Source: Lentilactobacillus sunkii DSM 19904 (lineage in GTDB: Bacteria > Bacillota > Bacilli > Lactobacillales > Lactobacillaceae). From it: 64,000 nt of DNA. The DNA is taken from the NCBI RefSeq assembly GCF_001435575.1, contig NZ_AZEA01000001.1, positions 1 to 64,000 on the forward strand, given 5' to 3'. Below, in pieces: positions 45,915-55,489 of this stretch (position 1 is its first letter; every line of letters begins with the position of its first letter). The position numbers and the translations under genes were made by a program. The notes below the pieces were generated by a model that saw only the letters and a list, made by a program, of their open reading frames with translations, had not been told where the DNA came from and ran no database searches.

Positions 45915-47025
45915 TTGATTTGACTGCTTTTTCATATGTTGCCCACATCTTCTGTTGAACTTTTGAAAAAGCGATTGTATGGAAGTTTGCAGTTTCGATC
46001 CACTTACCCGGAAAATAGCTCAGGTCTGAGTCGAAAGATAACGTTCCTTCCAGTAACGTAATATGCCATTGTTGGTGCGTAAATGTATGAGTAATTGGTT
46101 TGGCATTTACTTTGTGCAGATGCACAGGCAGTTGATACTCATCATGTATCTCATTTTCAGCCCGGTTGATAAGGATTCCCTCTGAGTCGGATTTATCTTT
46201 TATCAATCCCTGCTGATCAAATAATGGAAACATCCAAAAATTAGCAAGAATCCCAGTTGTGGGTCGCTTTTCAAATAGATAATTGTTATCAGAATGCAGA
46301 ACAATTCCAAAGTAATCGTGAGGGACAGGCCTTTTTTTCTTGGTCTTCACAGGAAATTGATCTTCAATCCCATCACGATAGGATTGATTAAATGCTTTCA
46401 CTGGCGACTGATTTGTATCATAATTTGTGGCCGTCATATAACTTGCACCCAAATCCATGATGGCCTGATTGAAGTCCCCTGGGCGATCTTTTGAGATAAT
46501 CTGATTCACAACGGTTTCAAATATCTTCCTGGTTTGAGGCTTTGCAACATCGTCGTCAATTTCCAGCAATCGCGAAAAGACGCGGAATGCATTCCCATCA
46601 ATTGCCGCAACTGGTTGGTTAAAAGCAATACTGGCAATTGCACCAGCAGTATACGGCCCAATTCCACTTAGTTCCTTTAAGCCGCTAACCGTTGTTGGCC
46701 AATTACCATGATAATCGTTCACAATTTGTTTTGCCGCTCTTTGCAAATTCCGTGCTCTGGAATAATAACCCAGTCCTTCCCAGGCTTTCATGAGGGAACC
46801 TTCATCTGCTTCCGCTAATGCTTGGACAGTCGGAAACTGCTTCATAAAGTTTAAGTAGTATGGAATCACTGTTTGGACTTGGGTCTGCTGCAACATGATT
46901 TCGGAGACCCAAATATGATAAGGATCGTGATCCTGACGCCAGGGAAGAATTCGCTTGTGGTGATCGTACCAGTCGAGTAAGGTTGCTTGAAATTTTTCAA
47001 TTGTATCTTCTGACCATTCGATCAT
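45910..47025 (-). CDS. mutY: A/G-specific adenine glycosylase lacking the iron-sulfur cluster
   Basis: Removes adenine mispaired with 8-oxoguanine. 371 residues: helix-hairpin-helix glycosylase domain with the catalytic Glu in SEIMLQQTQV (Glu42) and Asp in AAIDGNAFRV (Asp143), the LSGIGPYTAGAI hairpin, and a C-terminal MutT-like domain (about 235-360). The region that holds four cysteines in most MutY proteins (about residues 195-214) reads MTATNYDTNQSPVKAFNQ with none, and the whole protein contains no cysteine. ATG at 47025 begins the conserved part; the frame upstream is unsupported. Confidence 0.93.
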   Translation of the reverse strand: MIEWSEDTIEKFQATLLDWYDHHKRILPWRQDHDPYHIWVSEIMLQQTQVQTVIPYYLNFMKQFPTVQALAEADEGSLMKAWEGLGYYSRARNLQRAAKQIVNDYHGNWPTTVSGLKELSGIGPYTAGAIASIAFNQPVAAIDGNAFRVFSRLLEIDDDVAKPQTRKIFETVVNQIISKDRPGDFNQAIMDLGASYMTATNYDTNQSPVKAFNQSYRDGIEDQFPVKTKKKRPVPHDYFGIVLHSDNNYLFEKRPTTGILANFWMFPLFDQQGLIKDKSDSEGILINRAENEIHDEYQLPVHLHKVNAKPITHTFTHQQWHITLLEGTLSFDSDLSYFPGKWIETANFHTIAFSKVQQKMWATYEKAVKSK

Positions 47026-47073
47026 CCTGAAGCCCTTTCTTTCTGAATAATATTTTGAATAAAATGATACGAA

Positions 47074-47108
47074 AAACAGCAAGCTTTCCATGTGTCGGCT
47101 TGCTGTTT
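47074..47108 (-). terminator. Terminator of the msrB-msrA operon
   Basis: AAACAGCAAGC and GCTTGCTGTTT with a 13-nt loop and a T-rich tail on the minus strand, 8 bases past the msrA stop. Confidence 0.85.
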
Positions 47109-47115
47109 GACATGA

Positions 47116-47637
47116 TTATTGTTTTTGCCAATTTTTCTTGATGAACTTTTCTCGTCCACCCATCTCTTCCATTTGATATCTAAGGGGATTCTTTTTGTAG
47201 AATTCTTGATGTTCTTCCTCGGCTGGATAAAAAGGTTTGGCATCTTCAATCTGAGTCACAATTGGGCTGTCAAATTGTTCACTTTCGGCTAGCTGCTTCT
47301 TGGAAGCTTCAGCGATTTTTCGTTGGGCTTCATCTTTCACAAAAATAACTGGTCGATAGTTATCACCACGATCCTGAAATTGACCCATAGCGTCGGTTGG
47401 ATCAGTTTGGTGCCAGTAGATTTCAACCAATTGTTTATAACTGATGACATCGGGATCATAGACAACTTCAACCGCTTCAGTATGTCCGGTCGTGTGGCTT
47501 GATACCTGTTCATAAGTTGGGTTTGGCACGTGACCGCCTGTATAGCCGGAAACGACTTTGTTAATTCCAGGCATTGTATCAAACGGCTTAACCATGCACC
47601 AGAAACATCCACCTGCAAAAATTGCTGTATCTTCCAT
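47116..47637 (-). CDS. msrA: Peptide methionine-S-sulfoxide reductase A
   Basis: Repairs the S epimer of methionine sulfoxide in proteins. 173 residues; the nucleophile is the Cys in [14 protein letters not shown] (residue 11), with [16 protein letters not shown] and the [11 protein letters not shown] segment. No clear resolving cysteine pair lies near the C-terminus, so recycling may follow the shorter Gram-positive mode. Co-transcribed 20 bases after msrB. Confidence 0.95.
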   Translation of the reverse strand: MEDTAIFAGGCFWCMVKPFDTMPGINKVVSGYTGGHVPNPTYEQVSSHTTGHTEAVEVVYDPDVISYKQLVEIYWHQTDPTDAMGQFQDRGDNYRPVIFVKDEAQRKIAEASKKQLAESEQFDSPIVTQIEDAKPFYPAEEEHQEFYKKNPLRYQMEEMGGREKFIKKNWQKQ

Positions 47638-47657
47638 TCAATGCACCTCAATTTCGT

Positions 47658-48086
47658 TTATTCAAATAATTGTTTATATTTACTGTATCCCTTAGCGTCC
47701 AATTCATCAACTGAAATAAACTTTAAGGCTGCTGAATTAATACAAAATCTGTGGCCGCCGGCGTCCTTTGGTCCATCTGGAAAGACATGGCCAAGATGTG
47801 AGCCGGCTTCCTTGCTGCGGACCTCTTCACGGATCATGCCATGTGACATATCCAGATGATTGTCGATATGCTCCGTGTCAATCGGTTTTGTAAATGATGG
47901 CCAGCCACAGCCTGCATCATATTTATCCTTAGATGAAAATAGTGGTTCTCCGCTCACGACATCAACGTAAATACCTTCCTTGTAAAAGTCATCATACTCA
48001 CCGCTAAACGGTGCCTCAGTGGCCTTTTTTTGCGTTACGGCGTACTGTTCGGGTGTGAGCTTGCTCTTGAGGTCTTGTTTGTCCAT
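47658..48086 (-). CDS. msrB: Peptide methionine-R-sulfoxide reductase B
   Basis: Repairs the R epimer of methionine sulfoxide, complementing MsrA. 142 residues with [33 protein letters not shown] and the catalytic Cys in [13 protein letters not shown]. The CxxC zinc-binding pairs of some MsrB proteins are absent, placing it in the zinc-free group. First gene of a two-gene oxidative repair operon. Confidence 0.95.
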   Translation of the reverse strand: MDKQDLKSKLTPEQYAVTQKKATEAPFSGEYDDFYKEGIYVDVVSGEPLFSSKDKYDAGCGWPSFTKPIDTEHIDNHLDMSHGMIREEVRSKEAGSHLGHVFPDGPKDAGGHRFCINSAALKFISVDELDAKGYSKYKQLFE

Positions 48087-48166
48087 ATGAACCCTCCATT
48101 CAAAAATAGGTTGTACACAATATAACTGATTTTATTATAGGGGTCAATGCTTTGAAAGTAAACAAA

Positions 48167-48204
48167 AACGGCCACACTAATCCAGTTGATTAGTTGTGGC
48201 CGTT
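48167..48204 (-). terminator. Terminator of ppaC
   Basis: Long stem (AACGGCCACA with TTGTGGCCGTT, continued by CTAATC/GATTAG) with a 5-nt loop; the A run on the plus strand supplies T for the minus transcript. Confidence 0.92.
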
Positions 48205-48219
48205 CAAATAATAATGTGA

Positions 48220-49146
48220 TTAGCTTAATGCATCTGTCAATGGAGGCACAATTTGTTTCTTACGAGAAACAACGCCTGGAAGTGACAGGGTATCGTCAGC
48301 CAACTTGCTGTTAAATGCTTTTTCAACAGCAGATGCTGGTTCGCCGACAACAATCATCTTTGAATCACTGTTCAATACATTGGTGATTAAAACTAAGAAC
48401 AAGTCGTAGCCTTTATCAGCAGCTTCAGCCTTCATGGCCTTTTCAATATCATCTTTACGTTCATTGATTTCACCAAACTCAACCACGTTGATTTGGTCAA
48501 TTCGAACACTCTTACCACCCATGGTGAAGGATTTAGCGTCACCATCGATCAATTCCTGGTCACTCTTAGCCGAAACGTTGGTACCTGCTTTGAGCATTTC
48601 AATTCCATACTTTTCGTAATCAATGTCGGCAATTTCAGCCAAAGTCTTAACAGCAATCTTGTCTTCATCGGTTGTGGTTGGTGACTTGAGCAATAAAGTA
48701 TCAGAAATGATTGCTGATAACATTAATCCGGCAAGTTGAGCTGGAATTTCAACTTTATTTTCATCAAACATTTTGACGATGATGGTGCTGCAGCAACCAA
48801 CTGGTTCAGCACGGTAGTACAAAGGCTGGTCAGTTTGGAAGTTTGAAATTCTGTGATGGTCAACAACGTGGGTAATCGTTACATCTTTGATATCACTGAC
48901 ACTTTGTTGGAATTCATTATGATCAACCAGCATAACAGAATCAACTTCATTTTTAGCAGTTTTGATAATCCGTGGTGTTGGTTCGTCAAAATAATTAAGG
49001 ACAAATGCGGTTTCTGAATTAGGTTCACCCAGGGCAACAGCTTCTGTATCATATCCCAACTTGTTTTGAAGATATGAATATGCTTTAGCAGCAACGATTG
49101 CATCTGTATCAGGACTTTGATGACCAAAAACTAATTCTTTACTCAT
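48220..49146 (-). CDS. ppaC: Manganese-dependent inorganic pyrophosphatase
   Basis: Family II pyrophosphatase of the DHH superfamily, hydrolysing pyrophosphate to drive biosynthesis. 308 residues; metal-binding motifs [27 protein letters not shown] and the DHH motif [12 protein letters not shown]; the C-terminal DHHA2 substrate site has [10 protein letters not shown]. It lies 28 bases after a LysR gene in the same direction, so the two may share a transcript. Confidence 0.96.
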   Translation of the reverse strand: MSKELVFGHQSPDTDAIVAAKAYSYLQNKLGYDTEAVALGEPNSETAFVLNYFDEPTPRIIKTAKNEVDSVMLVDHNEFQQSVSDIKDVTITHVVDHHRISNFQTDQPLYYRAEPVGCCSTIIVKMFDENKVEIPAQLAGLMLSAIISDTLLLKSPTTTDEDKIAVKTLAEIADIDYEKYGIEMLKAGTNVSAKSDQELIDGDAKSFTMGGKSVRIDQINVVEFGEINERKDDIEKAMKAEAADKGYDLFLVLITNVLNSDSKMIVVGEPASAVEKAFNSKLADDTLSLPGVVSRKKQIVPPLTDALS

Positions 49147-49174
49147 TTAAATAATCTCCTTTTGTCTTATTAAT

Positions 49175-50134
49175 TTATTCCCCTAAACGGGCTAAATAAT
49201 CTTCTTTAGAGAGAAATTCATCAAATTTTTCCAAAAATCTTTCAATTCTCGGAATTTCGTTTTTGCGGTTCCGATAGACGAAGTTCAAGTCGAACTTCAC
49301 TTTCGGATCCAATTCTGTTACCCAAATGTCATCATCGGTCAGCTTTTTGAGATCAATGTTCAACATGTACGATTTTGGTAATGCGGTATTGGTGTGTGAA
49401 TTAATCGCAAACTTCAAAATCTGCTCAGGCATCGTGTAACGAGCAGCTACTTTTGGCCAGTCAACCATTTGATTTTTGAACGACTCACGTAAAGTTTGGT
49501 TCAAATAATAATCTTGTGGATACATGACCCAAGGCCGGTCGTTAACGTCCTTTAAACGAACTCGCTTGCGCTTAGCCAAGTTCGGATTGTGATGGATGAA
49601 CAATAAGTCGTCGGAAATAATCTTCTTAGTGCTGTATGGTTTCCAATTCTTAATCGATTCATCAGGCAGATACATGATTGCCAGGTCGATTCGATTATTC
49701 TCCAGGCTTTCCCAAATTTCCTTACGTGTCAGCATATGAAAGTTGACTTCCAGATCAGGGTTTTCTTTATACAGTTCCAAAGCGAAATCTTCAAATACTT
49801 TGGTTTCGATTGAAGCCAGAATTCCCAAATTGATCTGTCCAGTCGTTGAACTGGTAGCTTGTTGGATCTGGTCGTTAGCGTCATTTAACAGGTCGTAAAT
49901 TTGCCGTGTGGTCTTTAGCATGATCACACCTGCGTCAGTCAACCGTAACTTTTTGCCAACTGAGTAGAATAGTTCTGTTCCCATTGTCTTTTCAAGCTTT
50001 TTAATTTGTTGGGTCAGCGCAGGCTGAGTAATTCCCAAGATTTGAGCAGCTTGTGTGTAATTCATTGTTTCGGACAATTGGAGGAAATACGATAAAGTCT
50101 TAGATGCAAAAATATTTTCCTGAGTGGTTTTCAT
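49175..50134 (-). CDS. LysR family transcriptional regulator
   Basis: 319 residues: N-terminal winged helix-turn-helix (TLSYFLQLSETMNYTQAAQI in part, then GITQPALTQQIKKLEKTMG; about residues 12-55) and a periplasmic-binding-protein-like effector domain from about 95. Effector and targets are unknown. LysR proteins usually act on an adjacent gene; the downstream neighbour is ppaC, co-oriented, which would be an unusual target. Confidence 0.9.
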   Translation of the reverse strand: MKTTQENIFASKTLSYFLQLSETMNYTQAAQILGITQPALTQQIKKLEKTMGTELFYSVGKKLRLTDAGVIMLKTTRQIYDLLNDANDQIQQATSSTTGQINLGILASIETKVFEDFALELYKENPDLEVNFHMLTRKEIWESLENNRIDLAIMYLPDESIKNWKPYSTKKIISDDLLFIHHNPNLAKRKRVRLKDVNDRPWVMYPQDYYLNQTLRESFKNQMVDWPKVAARYTMPEQILKFAINSHTNTALPKSYMLNIDLKKLTDDDIWVTELDPKVKFDLNFVYRNRKNEIPRIERFLEKFDEFLSKEDYLARLGE

Positions 50135-50241
50135 TCGGACTCTCCTTATCGATTGGTCCCTTGCGACCTTTAAATAATTAACAGGATACTGCTATTATGA
50201 TAATTCTTATTACTAATACAATCAATTAATATGGTAAAAAT

Positions 50242-52680
50242 TTAATCAATTGATAAGTCAGCAAATTTTGGTCGAATGGAAACAGGTGTCCCTTCGCTGT
50301 CAACGTCAATCACAAACGAGCCGTTTGAGTATCGGCCACCCAGTGAGTAATCGCTTGGCAGAATGTCATGGACCCGACGGTGATCAGTTCGAACTTCAAG
50401 GGGTTGATCTTCACTTGCAATGGTGGTGAAGTCAACAATTCGATGGGGATTATTTTTAAGTTCGTGAAGAATCATAACACCCTTGCGAGCTCTCGAAGTA
50501 ACTGGAATTTCTTTGATGGCCAGCTTCTTAAAGGCACCTCGTTGAGTCACAATAGCAACGACACTTTTATCGTTAACCAACTGGAGATCGGTAACCTTGT
50601 CTTCACCGCGTAGCCCCATTGATTTAACACCGGTTGTCCGGGCACCGTTGACAGGTATTTCGTTAATGTCATAACGGAGCGCCAATCCATTTCTGGAAAT
50701 CAATAATATTTGGGCAGCATCTTCCGGTGTCGGCAAATAATGAATTGAAACGACTCGGTCACTGTCATCCTTGAGCTTCTCGTATGTGTAAGCATGGCTC
50801 TTGTACGTTCTTCCCGGCTTCATGTCTTCAAATTTGGTTTGCTTAATATGACCTTCATCAGTTGTGATGAGGAATCGCCCTTTTTCTTTAAGGGAACTGA
50901 AAGCATAAGTGCCAATGATTTCTTCATCAGCATCAAGCCCAATCGTTTGAGAAATATGTTCTCCGGTATCTTTCCATTTGACATCGGCGAGTTCATAAAC
51001 CGGTCGGTAAATCAGATTGCCTTTGTTGGTGAACATAAACAAGTGATCACGGGCATTTAACTGCTCCATAAAGATTGGATAATCTTCATCCTTCAAGCCG
51101 GTATCAGTTGATGAGGCTTTATATGAGCGAATGCTGCTGCGCTTGATGTAGCCATCGTGACTGACCATCACAACAACGTCTTCATCCGGAACCAGGACAT
51201 CGGTATTGATCTTAATGTCTGATACTTCATCCTGAATTTCAGTTCTCCGCGCATTGCGGTAAGTCTTTGACAGAGCCCTTAATTCGTTGGCCAAGACTCG
51301 ATTCAGTTCTTTTGGACTGTCGAGGATTTTGTTAAACTTGGCAATTTCATCTGAAAGGTGTTTGTGCTCATTTTCGAGTTCGGTCACATCTGTATTTGTT
51401 AAACGATACAATTGTAAAGCGACAATTGCGTCAGACTGCTTTTCAGAGAAATCGTATTCTTTCACCAAATTATCGCGAGCGTCTTTACGGTTCTTGCTGG
51501 CACGAATGGTCTTGATAACTTTGTCAAGAATTGAAAGTGCTTTGATCAGGCCTTCAACAATGTGTTGTCTATCCTGATCTTTCTTGAGGTTATACTTTGT
51601 TCGTTTCTCAATAACCTCCTGTTGGAATTCCAGATAGGCAACTAAAATTTTTTTAAGTGATAACCGTTCTGGCCGCATGTGTGAAATAGCGACCATATTA
51701 AAGTTGTAAGAAACTTGTAAATCAGTATTTTTGAATAAGTAGTTTAATATTCCTTTAGAATCAACGTCACGTTTTAATTCAACAACGATACTCAGGCCGT
51801 TTCGGTCACTTTGGTCACGGACTTCTGAGATACCGTCAACTTTTTTATTCAGCCGAATTTCGTCGATTCGTTTAACCAGCTGAGCTTTGTTGACTTCATA
51901 AGGAATTTCGGTAACGACAATCTGAGACTTGTTGCCCTTTAATGGTTCGATCGATGTTTTCGAGCGGACAATAATTTTCCCATGACCAGTCTCGTATGCT
52001 TTCTTGATGCCATCAATTCCTTGGACGATTGCGCCCGTTGGGAAATCAGGACCTTTAACGAACTGCATCAAATCGTCCAAAGTTGCATCGGGATGCTTCT
52101 GCAGGTACAAAATGGCATCGATGACTTCGCCAAGATTATGGGGTGGAATATCCGTTGCATAACCAGCTGAAATACCGGTTGACCCATTTACCAGCAAATT
52201 AGGAAATCTGGCTGGCAGAACGGTCGGCTCATACTCGGTATCATCAAAGTTGAGAACCCAGTCAACCGTGTCTTTTTCGATGTCTCGGAGCATTTCACTA
52301 GAAATTTTGCTGAGACGGGCTTCGGTATACCGCATGGCAGCAGGCGGGTCGCCATCCATCGAACCATTATTACCGTGCATTTCAATTAATGGCTCTCTGA
52401 CTTTCCAGTCCTGGCTCATTCGAACCAACGCCTCATAAATCGAACTATCACCATGGGGATGAAAATTACCCATGACGTTTCCGACTGACTTGGCAGACTT
52501 CCGGAAAGCTTTATCGTACGTGTTGCCATCCTTGTTCATGGCGTACAGGATTCTTCGCTGAACAGGTTTTAGCCCATCCCGAATGTCAGGGAGCGCCCGT
52601 TCTTGGATGATTGATTTGGAATATCGGGCAAATCGTTCGCCCATAACATTTTCAAGCGTTAAGCTTTCAATTTTACTCAT
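50242..52680 (-). CDS. parC: DNA topoisomerase IV subunit A
   Basis: Breakage-rejoining subunit of the decatenase that separates sister chromosomes. 812 residues: winged-helix domain with the active-site Tyr in AAMRYTEARLS (about 118), FHPHGDSSIYEALVRM with the quinolone-resistance region, tower and coiled coil to about 490, and a C-terminal beta-pinwheel from about 500. GyrA-box-type features are not evident, and the partner is parE, supporting topoisomerase IV over gyrase. It sits 7 kb from dif, where decatenation is needed. Confidence 0.95.
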   Translation of the reverse strand: MSKIESLTLENVMGERFARYSKSIIQERALPDIRDGLKPVQRRILYAMNKDGNTYDKAFRKSAKSVGNVMGNFHPHGDSSIYEALVRMSQDWKVREPLIEMHGNNGSMDGDPPAAMRYTEARLSKISSEMLRDIEKDTVDWVLNFDDTEYEPTVLPARFPNLLVNGSTGISAGYATDIPPHNLGEVIDAILYLQKHPDATLDDLMQFVKGPDFPTGAIVQGIDGIKKAYETGHGKIIVRSKTSIEPLKGNKSQIVVTEIPYEVNKAQLVKRIDEIRLNKKVDGISEVRDQSDRNGLSIVVELKRDVDSKGILNYLFKNTDLQVSYNFNMVAISHMRPERLSLKKILVAYLEFQQEVIEKRTKYNLKKDQDRQHIVEGLIKALSILDKVIKTIRASKNRKDARDNLVKEYDFSEKQSDAIVALQLYRLTNTDVTELENEHKHLSDEIAKFNKILDSPKELNRVLANELRALSKTYRNARRTEIQDEVSDIKINTDVLVPDEDVVVMVSHDGYIKRSSIRSYKASSTDTGLKDEDYPIFMEQLNARDHLFMFTNKGNLIYRPVYELADVKWKDTGEHISQTIGLDADEEIIGTYAFSSLKEKGRFLITTDEGHIKQTKFEDMKPGRTYKSHAYTYEKLKDDSDRVVSIHYLPTPEDAAQILLISRNGLALRYDINEIPVNGARTTGVKSMGLRGEDKVTDLQLVNDKSVVAIVTQRGAFKKLAIKEIPVTSRARKGVMILHELKNNPHRIVDFTTIASEDQPLEVRTDHRRVHDILPSDYSLGGRYSNGSFVIDVDSEGTPVSIRPKFADLSID

Positions 52681-52696
52681 ATTTTAGTCGCACCCC

Positions 52697-54652
52697 CTAA
52701 TCATTGGTATTGTCCAAAATGCTGCCTTCTTCTTCCAAATTGAACTTGACGTTTTTTTCGATCCATTTTCGACGTGGCTCAACTTTATCACCCATTAATG
52801 TTGTCACGCGTTTTTCAGCAAGTGCAGCATCATCGATTCGAACGCGGATTAAGGTTCTGGTATCCGGATTCATTGTGGTTTCCCACAATTGATCGGCGTT
52901 CATTTCGCCAAGACCTTTAAACCGTTGAAGACTATATCCCTTTCCAAATTCTTTGGATACCTTGGTTAGTTCTTCATTTGTCCAGGCATACTGAACCTTT
53001 AATTTCTTGCCGGCACCCTTTTGAAGTTTGTAAAGTGGTGGCAACGCAATAAACACCCGGCCGTTGTCGATCATTGGCCGCATGTATTTATAGAAGAAAG
53101 TTAACAGCAGAATTTGAATATGAGCACCATCATCATCGGCATCGGTCATGATGATGACCTTGTCGTAGTTGGCGTCATCAATATTAAAGTCAGCACCGAC
53201 ACCGGCACCAATCGTATAAATCATTGTATTGATTTCTTCGTTTTTCATAATTTCAGGCAGCTTGGCCCGCTCAGTGTTCAGCACTTTGCCTCGGAGCGGT
53301 AAAATAGCTTGATAACGTCGGTCACGGCCCTGTTTGGCAGAACCGCCGGCAGAATCACCTTCGACTAAGAAAAGCTCATTGCGGCTGTAATCCTTCGATT
53401 GAGCTGGGGTCAGTTTACCGGATAATAAACGTTCCTGCTTCTTATGGCGTTTACCGGTTCTGGTTTCGTCCCGGGCTTTTCTGGCAGCCTGTCGCGCTTG
53501 ACGGGCACGGAGCCCTTTGTGAACCAGAGTTTGAGCGAATTCACCATTTTCCATCAAATAGTAGCCCAGCTTTTCGCTGACGACACTATCCACGATAGAC
53601 CGGGCTTCTGGTGTTCCAAGCTTCTCCTTTGTCTGACCTTCAAACTGAAGAATTTCTTCTGGAATTCTCAAAGAAAGGACAACGGAAAGGCCTTCACGGA
53701 CATCACTGCCTTCAAGGTTTTTATCTTTTTCCTTGAGCATCCCGACTTTTCGGGCGTAATCGTTAAACGCTTTTGTCCAAGCGTTTCGAAGTCCGGCTTC
53801 ATGAGTTCCACCGTCTTTGGTCCGAACGTTGTTAACAAATGACAGCATCGTTTCGGAGTAACCGTCGTTATATTGCGCAGCAACCTCGACCTCAACTCCG
53901 TCCTTTTTGCCGTCAAAATACATGACATCGCCCAAAGTATGCTTATCTTCATTGAGATATTGGACAAATTCTTTGATACCGTCTTCATAATGGAAGACTT
54001 CTTCTTGTTCTTGCCCGGTGCGTTCGTCGGTGAGTGTAATCTTGGTCCCTTTAAGCAGGAATGCAGATTCTCTCAATCGCTCCGAAAGCACAGAGAAGTT
54101 ATAAACCGTACTCGTAAAAATCGTTGGATCCGGTTTGAAAGTGAGCGTTGTACCGCTATGAGCGCGTGTTTTACCAATCTTTTTTAATGTGCCAACCGGA
54201 TGGCCACCGTTTTTGAAGTCTTCTTCGTAACGATAACCGTCACGGACAATCACAACTTTGAGCCAAGTCGAAAGAGCGTTAACAACACTTGCTCCAACTC
54301 CGTGAAGCCCACCGGAAGTTTTATAGCCCCCCTGGCCAAACTTTCCGCCTGCATGCAGCATCGTCAAAATGACCTCAGGGGTTGGTTTCCCTGAAGCATG
54401 CATACCGACTGGCATTCCTCTACCATGATCGACAACGGTGATACTGTTGTCTTTATGAATTGATACTTGAATCTCGTCCCCATAACCGGCCAAGACTTCA
54501 TCAACGGCATTATCAACTATTTCATACACTAGGTGATGCAGGCCGCGTGAATCTGTGGATCCGATATACATTCCGGGACGCTTTCTAACTGCGTCGAGTC
54601 CCTCAAGAATTTGAATCGAGGAATCATCATATTTTTGTTTTTGCTTTACCAT
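52697..54652 (-). CDS. parE: DNA topoisomerase IV subunit B
   Basis: ATPase subunit of topoisomerase IV. 651 residues: GHKL ATPase (YEIVDNAVDEVLAGY, DHGRGMPVG, GGLHGVGASVVNALS), transducer domain, TOPRIM metal site (LFLVEGDSAGGSAKQGRDR and MTDADDDGAHI), and the C-terminal FKGLGEMNADQLWETTMNP. It precedes parC by 16 bases in the same operon and diverges from plsY. Confidence 0.96.
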   Translation of the reverse strand: MVKQKQKYDDSSIQILEGLDAVRKRPGMYIGSTDSRGLHHLVYEIVDNAVDEVLAGYGDEIQVSIHKDNSITVVDHGRGMPVGMHASGKPTPEVILTMLHAGGKFGQGGYKTSGGLHGVGASVVNALSTWLKVVIVRDGYRYEEDFKNGGHPVGTLKKIGKTRAHSGTTLTFKPDPTIFTSTVYNFSVLSERLRESAFLLKGTKITLTDERTGQEQEEVFHYEDGIKEFVQYLNEDKHTLGDVMYFDGKKDGVEVEVAAQYNDGYSETMLSFVNNVRTKDGGTHEAGLRNAWTKAFNDYARKVGMLKEKDKNLEGSDVREGLSVVLSLRIPEEILQFEGQTKEKLGTPEARSIVDSVVSEKLGYYLMENGEFAQTLVHKGLRARQARQAARKARDETRTGKRHKKQERLLSGKLTPAQSKDYSRNELFLVEGDSAGGSAKQGRDRRYQAILPLRGKVLNTERAKLPEIMKNEEINTMIYTIGAGVGADFNIDDANYDKVIIMTDADDDGAHIQILLLTFFYKYMRPMIDNGRVFIALPPLYKLQKGAGKKLKVQYAWTNEELTKVSKEFGKGYSLQRFKGLGEMNADQLWETTMNPDTRTLIRVRIDDAALAEKRVTTLMGDKVEPRRKWIEKNVKFNLEEEGSILDNTND

Positions 54653-54723
54653 TCGTTATGACTCCTTTTTTTGCAATCTACTTCATAATAACCTAAATTT
54701 GCGGTTATTGGAATGAAATTTTA

Positions 54724-54752
54724 TTGGCTGAATCCAAATTACATGCTAAAAT
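54724..54752 (+). promoter_or_regulatory. Promoter of plsY
   Basis: TTGGCT, 17-base spacer and TAAAAT, with TG before the -10. An AATAACC/GGTTATT inverted repeat at 54687-54709, between the divergent parE and plsY genes, might be an operator. Confidence 0.7.
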
Positions 54753-54799
54753 GAGAATCGCTATTATGTTTATTAATTGCGATTACTGAGAGGTTTAAG

Positions 54800-55438
54800 A
54801 TGAATTCTAATATTGAACAAATTATAATATTGTTAGTGGTAGCTTATTTGTTGGGCTCCATTCCAAGTGGGGTTTGGATCGGAAAAGTTTTCTTCCACGT
54901 TGATATTCGCCGCCATGGTTCAGGAAATATCGGGACTACCAATACATATCGGGTGCTGGGACCAATAGCCGGATCCATCGTTATGGCGTTGGATATCTCC
55001 AAAGGCGCACTCGCCACTCTGCTACCCACATTTTTCCATATAACAACAATTAGCCCATTAGTTTTTGGACTAATGGCAATTCTGGGCCATACATTCTCCA
55101 TCTTTGATAAGTTTAAAGGTGGCAAGGCTGTTGCAACCAGTGCAGGGATGCTGCTGGCATACAAACCGGTCCTGTTTTTTGTGGCAGCTGGAATCTGGAT
55201 TTTAGTGATCCTATTAACCAGCATGGTTAGTCTGGCGAGTATGATTGGATTTACCCTTATTACGATCGTCATCTTCTTTACCCACGACGTATTCTTGAGT
55301 ATTTTAGCTGCGATCTTAACAGTGTTCATTTTCTATCGTCACCGATCAAACATCAGTCGAATAAGAAACGGCACGGAAAGCATGGTGCCCTTTGGCTTGG
55401 GAAACATGATCCGTAACAAAAAAAGTCCAACTAAGTAA
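54800..55438 (+). CDS. plsY: Acyl-phosphate:glycerol-3-phosphate acyltransferase
   Basis: Membrane enzyme making 1-acyl-glycerol 3-phosphate from acyl phosphate, the first step of phospholipid synthesis in Gram-positives. 212 residues and five membrane helices; conserved loops are YLLGSIPSGVWIGK, HGSGNIGTTNTYRVLG and HTFSIFDKFKGGKAVATSAG. It runs against the local gene direction, divergent from parE, which is the standard arrangement in lactobacilli. Confidence 0.95.
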   Translation: MNSNIEQIIILLVVAYLLGSIPSGVWIGKVFFHVDIRRHGSGNIGTTNTYRVLGPIAGSIVMALDISKGALATLLPTFFHITTISPLVFGLMAILGHTFSIFDKFKGGKAVATSAGMLLAYKPVLFFVAAGIWILVILLTSMVSLASMIGFTLITIVIFFTHDVFLSILAAILTVFIFYRHRSNISRIRNGTESMVPFGLGNMIRNKKSPTK

Positions 55439-55441
55439 ATC

Positions 55442-55480
55442 AAAAACGAGTGATTCTGATTTTAAGAATCACTCGTTTTT
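55442..55480. terminator. Bidirectional terminator between plsY and the mutarotase-like gene
   Basis: Perfect arms AAAAACGAGTGATTCT and complement with a 7-nt loop, A run on one side and T run on the other. Confidence 0.92.
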
Positions 55481-55489
55481 TACAGTTTG

